Source: Phycisphaerales bacterium UBA7800 | Lineage (GTDB): Bacteria; Planctomycetota; Phycisphaerae; Phycisphaerales; Phycisphaeraceae | NCBI GenBank assembly: GCA_002480565.1 | Contig: DLCK01000002.1 | Coordinates: 60,816-79,968, forward strand | DNA: 19,153 bases | Reading direction: 5' to 3' | Part shown: positions 14,721 to 19,153 of the stretch, one piece after another | How the letters are laid out: every line of letters starts with the position of its first letter | Position numbering within the stretch: the stretch's first letter is position 1 | Made by a program: the position numbers and the translations under genes | The notes under the pieces: model-generated | Told to the model about the DNA's origin: nothing | Databases searched by the model: none | Seen by the model: only the letters and a program-made list of their open reading frames with translations

Positions 14721-16049
14721 ATGAAAACTGCTGTCTTAGCCCTGTTGACGATTGGTATGTTTTGTCTTGCCAACCCCTGCTTGGGGGCAGATGACTATCC
14801 ACTGCGTGATGCTGTGGAATGTTCGCCACGCAGCGGATTGCCCAACTTCTTTGCCAAGATTCAAAAAGGTGACGACATCACCATCGCGTATCTGGGCGGC
14901 AGCATCACCGCTCAACCGGGCTACCGCGTGCTGAGTCAAAAATGGTTCGAAGCACAAAACCCCAATGTGAAGTTCAAAGGGATCCATGCTGCCATCGGCG
15001 GGACAGGTTCCAATCTGGGCGTCTTCCGACTTGAACGTGATGTACTGCGTCACATACCGGATCTGCTCTTCGTGGAATTTGCAGTCAATGACAGTCGCGC
15101 GTCACCCTCGCAAATCACCAAAGCCATGGAAGGCATTGTGCGGCAGACCTGGACGAAGCTACCTGACTGCGACATTGTCTTTGTCTACACCATTGTTGCA
15201 GGCAACGTCAAAAACCTCCAAGCTGGCAAAATGAAACGATCCGCTTCGGTCATGGAAGCTGTCGCCGATCACTATGCCATCCCCTCGATTCACCTGGGTA
15301 TTGAAGCTGCCAAGCTTGAGAAAGAAGGCAAGCTGGTCATGAAAGACCCCAACGCCAAGGTGACAGCTGTCTCAGGCGATGATGTAAATTTCGACAGCGA
15401 GAAACTGCCCATGACCAAGGATGGTGTAATCGTCTTTGCCAAAGACGGTGTGCATCCTTACACATCGACTGGACACCATCTCTATATGAGAGCCATTGAA
15501 CGCAGCATCCCGGCAATCAAAGCTTCCGGATCAGTCGGCAACCATCAACTCACCGCCCCACTTGATCCAGCCAACTGGGAGTCAGCCAAGATGATCGCCC
15601 TGACCAAGGACATGATCAGAGGCACTGCAACCGAATTACCCAACAACACAGGCCTGGGCAAATCATTTGGCAGTCGCATGCCCAGTGTCTGGAAACTAGA
15701 ACCCGGCGCAACATTGAGCTTCAAGTTCAAAGGCTCAACACTCTACCTTTACGATCTACTTGGCCCTGGCTGCGGCATGGTCGAGGTGGATGTCGATGGC
15801 AAGACCCGCAAAATCAAACGCATGGACCGTTACTGTTCCTACACCCGTCTGTCCATGCTCGGTCTTGGGCAAGATTTCAAGCCTGACCAAGTCCACACCG
15901 TCAAGATCACCGTGCTGGATGAGAAGTTCGACAAACGAGAAATTCTCTTTGAATCAAAGCATGCCGACTTCGACAAAAATCCTGCAAAGTATGAACCACT
16001 CGACTGGTACACCGGCGCGATTATGCTCGTGGGCGAACTGGTTGACTGA
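14721..16049 (+). CDS. Secreted SGNH/GDSL-type hydrolase, probable carbohydrate esterase
   Basis: A 442-residue protein with a signal peptide (MKTAVLALLTIGMFCLANPCLG, cleavage near 22-23). The SGNH blocks are present: S61 in YLGGSIT (GGS rather than GDS), a block II glycine in IGGTGSNLG (about 92-100), N123 in FVEFAVND, and D242/H245 in KDGVHPYTSTGHH. Together they supply Ser, Gly, Asn, His and the Asp of the triad. Residues about 275-440 form a second, beta-rich domain (LEPGATLSFKFKGSTLYLYD), possibly binding. Family members remove acetyl or other acyl groups from polysaccharides, or are general esterases. The ATG at 14721 is chosen, with GGAG upstream; an in-frame TTG at 14715 is less likely. 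It follows the LacI gene on the same strand and would suit a locus that attacks acylated polysaccharide. Confidence 0.85.
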   Translation: MKTAVLALLTIGMFCLANPCLGADDYPLRDAVECSPRSGLPNFFAKIQKGDDITIAYLGGSITAQPGYRVLSQKWFEAQNPNVKFKGIHAAIGGTGSNLGVFRLERDVLRHIPDLLFVEFAVNDSRASPSQITKAMEGIVRQTWTKLPDCDIVFVYTIVAGNVKNLQAGKMKRSASVMEAVADHYAIPSIHLGIEAAKLEKEGKLVMKDPNAKVTAVSGDDVNFDSEKLPMTKDGVIVFAKDGVHPYTSTGHHLYMRAIERSIPAIKASGSVGNHQLTAPLDPANWESAKMIALTKDMIRGTATELPNNTGLGKSFGSRMPSVWKLEPGATLSFKFKGSTLYLYDLLGPGCGMVEVDVDGKTRKIKRMDRYCSYTRLSMLGLGQDFKPDQVHTVKITVLDEKFDKREILFESKHADFDKNPAKYEPLDWYTGAIMLVGELVD

Positions 16050-16189
16050 TCCATGGATGGTCATGTAACGACCAGAGATATCTGTATTTCAATCCGATTC
16101 AGCTTTGAGGAACTGTCGAGTTGGATAGCAATCATCAGGTTCCGATAATCTTCGCGGAGCAGATTGCTAATTTGAGATGAGTTGCGGAT

Positions 16190-16218
16190 TTGACCATCGA
16201 ATGAAGTTGCGTTACATT
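16190..16218 (+). promoter_or_regulatory. Sigma-70 promoter of tRNA-Ile
   Basis: TTGACC (16190-16195) and TACATT (16213-16218) are separated by 17 bp. A start near 16225 would put the tRNA 12 nt downstream, as is typical for a single tRNA gene. Confidence 0.7.
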
Positions 16219-16236
16219 ATTCCGCCTCAAAGCTAC

Positions 16237-16309
16237 GGGCTCGTAGCTCAGCTGGTAGAGCACACCGCTGATAACGGTGAGGTCACAGGTTCGAGTCCTG
16301 TCGGGCCCA
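16237..16309 (+). tRNA. tRNA-Ile(GAU)
   Basis: A 73-nt cloverleaf. The acceptor stem GGGCTCG pairs with CGGGCCC (one G-U), with discriminator A at 16309. D stem GCTC/GAGC, anticodon stem CACCG/CGGTG with loop CTGATAA (anticodon GAT), and T arm ACAGG-TTCGAGT-CCTGT all fit. The CCA end is not encoded. It has its own promoter and terminator, so it is a stand-alone gene rather than part of an rRNA spacer. Confidence 0.97.
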
Positions 16310-16316
16310 TAAAATG

Positions 16317-16352
16317 AAACGACTGCATGCAAAACATGCAGTCGTTTTTTTT
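16317..16352 (+). terminator. Intrinsic terminator of tRNA-Ile
   Basis: A 13-bp perfect stem (16317-16329 with 16335-16347, core CGACTGCATG/CATGCAGTCG) has loop CAAAA and is followed by T through 16352. On the minus strand the tail is TTTCATTTTAT, so it may also stop the converging transcript of the large repeat protein. Confidence 0.93.
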
Positions 16353-16497
16353 ATGTCCATTGCTTATCACTGATGTCAATTCAATTGAATCACAACTGAT
16401 TTTCAAAGCGTTTCAAACACATTATGCAAGTCAAAGTGGGTCTTAGATTTCATAAGTAATACAAAGTTATTACTACGGTGGCACTTTGAAGATGGCA

Positions 16498-19153
16498 TCA
16501 AAATTCGAGCAGGTAATCCGAGATCGAGATATCAGCTAGTTGATAAGATGGACTATCGCTTTGGACCAATGACATGGCGTAGCGACCTTGCATGCTCGCT
16601 AGAGCCATAGCCAGTCGGCTCTCAACCTGTACAGGCTCGATGGACTGTACCAATGGCGCATTTTCAACTGGGGGTTGAATCATGGACAGCCCTGCATCAA
16701 TACCTTGTTCTGCTCGATTATTCCATGCCAGAAAAACATCTGTAATCGTCACCCAGCCATCTTGATTCAGATCGTATTGATTGGTGACTGGCACTTGCGT
16801 ATCAATGCCGGGTTCTCGGCGATTGTTCCATATTTTAAAGACATCAGAGATACTCACGAATCCATCACCTGTAACTTCACCAATCATATTGCCAAAGTAG
16901 AACACGTGATCTGCTTGCAGTTTGGTATTGGTGTTAGCCAACAGACGAACCTCAAGCCAAGTCTGGGTGATTGATTCATCAGGCCATGTGATGACCAGGC
17001 GATCGGTACCATTCTCACCAGCCCCCTGGAGCAGGTTAAGCGTCGCTTGAGGTGCGTTGCTCCATGAATTGGTTTGATTGTCATTACCGACCCTCAATTC
17101 AAGATCGTCGATTGTCAAAACGGATGGATCAGCCAATCCAAGCACATCGATCATGATGCCGTTAATGCCACTGACGCAGGTAGAGTAGTTCGAGGTATCC
17201 GCAGTCTCGCCGGGGAGCAGTGCGGTCTTACTGGTGTCAATTGCATTTGCATCGATTGCTGATACTTGCGAACCATTGCCGTCATAAATGGTGTTGTTGT
17301 AGAACATGAATTGGTCTGTCACCACTGGTCGCTTCACCGTTACAAACCATGTATCTTGCGTCTGCCCACCGTCATCATCTGCCACTGTCAAGGTCACCGT
17401 CATGAGGCCAAATTGTGTATAGGTATGATTCGTTGAGGTCAGGTTCTGCCCGGTCACCGGATCACTGCCATCTCCAAAATCCCAAGTGTAGGTCAAGGGG
17501 TCATGGCTGCCTGCCGCATCACTAGCCGATGCATTAAATTGAGCTTCAAACCCGCCAAACACTTCGACATCACCCGCAAGTGAATCTATGGTGGGATCGG
17601 TGTTATTAACTGTCACGAGAAGTGAATCGGTTGCTTGACCACCATCCTGATCCAACGCAGTCAAGGTCACGGTGTAACTGCCATTGTCCGGGTAGGTATG
17701 TTGCACCTGTGTCCCGACAACTGTCTGACTGCCATCACCAAAGTCCCATGTCAGTGTATGCGTATCATTCACATCCAAATCCGTGGCCGAACCTGTTAAG
17801 GTGATCTGCACTGCTTCGGATGTCGTCTGATCTAATCCAGCATCAACAACTGGCGGGAGGTTGTTGATAATCAGTTCCGTGAATGTCGTACTACTGCCGA
17901 TATCATCGGTGACCTGCAAACCTATTTGGTGTGCAATACCGTCACTGGAGAGTCCTAATGCATTGAGCGTTGACCAGCCAATTATTGGGGAGGCACCACT
18001 AGCATCGTCGTACAAACCGTCGTCGTCCAAGTCCCACGCATAGGTCAGTAAATCGCCGCCAATATCGGTCGTACCTGAAGCGTCCAACGAAAGAACATCG
18101 CCTTCATCAATCACATAAATACCACCGGCAGCTGTAACAGGTAACACATTATTAATGGTCAGCGTCGTTGTCGTGACATCAATGGCAAACTCGGTATCAG
18201 TAACCTGCAAACCAATGGTGTGATCACTGCCATCACTGGATAATCCCAATGCATCAAGTGTGCCCCAGGTAATCGTCGGTGACACGCCAGTAGCATCGTC
18301 GTATACGCCATCATTATCCAAGTCCCATGCATAGGTCAGCGAATCACTGCCAGCATCCGTGGAGCCTGTGGCATCGAGTATGAGACTAGAACCTTCGTTG
18401 ATTACATATGCATCACCGATATTGGATACGGGCGCCACGTTGTAGATGGACAATGTCGTGCTGGCGGTACTGCTGCCGGTGTCATCGGAGACCCGTACGC
18501 CGACAGTGTGTGCCGTACCATCACTGGAGAGTCCCATGGCATGAAGTGTGTCCCAAGCGACCGTTGGTGACACGCCAATAACATCGTCGTACTCACCATC
18601 GTTATCCAAATCCCATGCATAGGTCAGCGAATCACTGCCAGCATCCGTGGAGCCTGAGGCATCAAGTGTGAGACTTGAACCTTCGTTGATCTGGTAAGCA
18701 CCACCGCTGATTACTGTTGGCAGTATGTTATTGATCGTGAGGCTTGCCGTAGACGTACTCAAATCTCCATCATCTGAAACCTGTAAACCGATGGTGTGAA
18801 CACTACCATCACTGGCTAACCCCAAGGCATTAAGCGTGTCCCAGGTGACCGTCGGTGACATGCCAATAGCATCGTCGTACTCACCGTCGTTGTCCAAGTC
18901 CCATGCATAGGTCAGCGAATCGCCACCAGCATCCGTGGAGCCTGTGGCATCGAGCGTGAGACTAGAACCTTCGCTGATTACATACGCATCACCGGCGTGG
19001 GCAATCGGAGCAATATTATTGAGGGTCAATGTCGTGCTGGCGGTACTGCTGCCGATGTCATCGGTGACCTGCAAACCTATTTGGTGTGCCGTGCCATCAC
19101 TGGAGAGTCCCAAGGCATTAAGTGTGTCCCAGGTGACCGTCGGTGACATGCCA
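16498..19153 (-). CDS. Giant extracellular repeat protein with PKD and dockerin-like domains, N-terminus beyond window
   Basis: The last 884 or so codons of a larger gene; the frame is open to the right edge. Counting from 19149, residues 1-385 are four tandem 96/97-residue repeats and 386-430 a partial fifth. Each repeat carries EGSSLTLDA(T/S)GSTDAG and YAWDLDNDG-x-YDD, an Asp-rich, possibly calcium-binding loop. Two PKD domains follow (about 431-516 and 517-607, each with WDFGDGS). A unique beta-rich region (about 610-754) follows, then a dockerin-like pair at about 755-815: VTGDGFVSISDVFKIWNN and YDLNQDGWVTITDVFLAWNN. The tail ends DYLLEF without a visible PEP-CTERM or LPXTG signal. It is probably a secreted adhesin or matrix protein. 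The role is inferred from architecture only. Confidence 0.88.
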   Translation of the reverse strand, partial: GMSPTVTWDTLNALGLSSDGTAHQIGLQVTDDIGSSTASTTLTLNNIAPIAHAGDAYVISEGSSLTLDATGSTDAGGDSLTYAWDLDNDGEYDDAIGMSPTVTWDTLNALGLASDGSVHTIGLQVSDDGDLSTSTASLTINNILPTVISGGAYQINEGSSLTLDASGSTDAGSDSLTYAWDLDNDGEYDDVIGVSPTVAWDTLHAMGLSSDGTAHTVGVRVSDDTGSSTASTTLSIYNVAPVSNIGDAYVINEGSSLILDATGSTDAGSDSLTYAWDLDNDGVYDDATGVSPTITWGTLDALGLSSDGSDHTIGLQVTDTEFAIDVTTTTLTINNVLPVTAAGGIYVIDEGDVLSLDASGTTDIGGDLLTYAWDLDDDGLYDDASGASPIIGWSTLNALGLSSDGIAHQIGLQVTDDIGSSTTFTELIINNLPPVVDAGLDQTTSEAVQITLTGSATDLDVNDTHTLTWDFGDGSQTVVGTQVQHTYPDNGSYTVTLTALDQDGGQATDSLLVTVNNTDPTIDSLAGDVEVFGGFEAQFNASASDAAGSHDPLTYTWDFGDGSDPVTGQNLTSTNHTYTQFGLMTVTLTVADDDGGQTQDTWFVTVKRPVVTDQFMFYNNTIYDGNGSQVSAIDANAIDTSKTALLPGETADTSNYSTCVSGINGIMIDVLGLADPSVLTIDDLELRVGNDNQTNSWSNAPQATLNLLQGAGENGTDRLVITWPDESITQTWLEVRLLANTNTKLQADHVFYFGNMIGEVTGDGFVSISDVFKIWNNRREPGIDTQVPVTNQYDLNQDGWVTITDVFLAWNNRAEQGIDAGLSMIQPPVENAPLVQSIEPVQVESRLAMALASMQGRYAMSLVQSDSPSYQLADISISDYLLEF
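17860..19153 (-). repeat. 288-bp tandem coding repeat array
   Basis: Units are 19149-18862, 18861-18574, 18573-18286 (288 bp each), 18285-17995 (291 bp) and a partial 17994-17860. The first three are very similar in DNA as well as protein; the fourth and fifth are more diverged. The array continues past the window edge. Confidence 0.93.

Noticed and set aside
16135..16332. Minus-strand open frame with GPDRTRTCDLTVISGVLYQL
   Set aside because: It is antisense to the tRNA gene. This is the well-known spurious translation of tRNA sequence found mis-annotated in many genomes.
17860..19153. 288-bp repeats considered as non-coding satellite DNA
   Set aside because: The unit length is a multiple of three, the frame is open throughout, and the encoded repeat has conserved residues.

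Overview
The window looks like chromosomal DNA of a planctomycete, most likely from the class Phycisphaerae or a close relative. This is an inference from gene families, not a species identification. The pointers are two pseudopilin-like proteins with the C-terminal H-X9-DG motif, a large repetitive secreted protein ending in dockerin-like EF-hand loops, a LacI-type regulator with an extended linker, and palindromic CACAGAG / CCGCCAAGACG elements of a kind scattered through planctomycete and other environmental genomes. Almost all genes are on the minus strand. The exceptions are the LacI regulator, an SGNH hydrolase and one tRNA.

Left part (1-5763) is housekeeping: the N-terminal 399 codons of the primary sigma factor (rpoD, running off the left edge), primase (dnaG), ribosomal protein bL28 (rpmB), and a two-gene operon of a PaaI-like thioesterase and a metallo-beta-lactamase-fold hydrolase with overlapping stop and start. 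Two long non-coding stretches (3338-4045 and 5764-6273) each carry a large inverted-repeat element.

The middle part (6207-16049) is a carbohydrate locus around a divergent control region. A LacI-family regulator (13361-14503, plus) faces a minus-strand run: pseudopilin, pseudopilin, a secreted GH16-family glycoside hydrolase with repeated N-terminal modules, and a secreted right-handed beta-helix protein closed by a clear intrinsic terminator. Downstream of the regulator on the plus strand is a secreted SGNH/GDSL hydrolase, plausibly a carbohydrate esterase. The 300 bp between regulator and pilins is AT-rich. It has three copies of TCATGCAA, two exactly one helical turn apart and one inside the spacer of a good sigma-70 promoter for the regulator, which suggests autoregulation and control of the divergent genes. 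The likely target is an external polysaccharide of unknown identity.

The right part (16190-19153) has tRNA-Ile(GAU) with its own promoter and terminator. It then has the 3' two-thirds or so of a giant secreted protein made of near-identical 96-residue repeats, PKD domains and a dockerin-like pair. Its N-terminus lies beyond the right edge.

I did not find a CRISPR array, transposase, phage or toxin-antitoxin gene. The most interesting items are the pilin/GH16/beta-helix/LacI locus with its candidate operators, the two palindromic elements, and a double hairpin between the GH16 and beta-helix genes.
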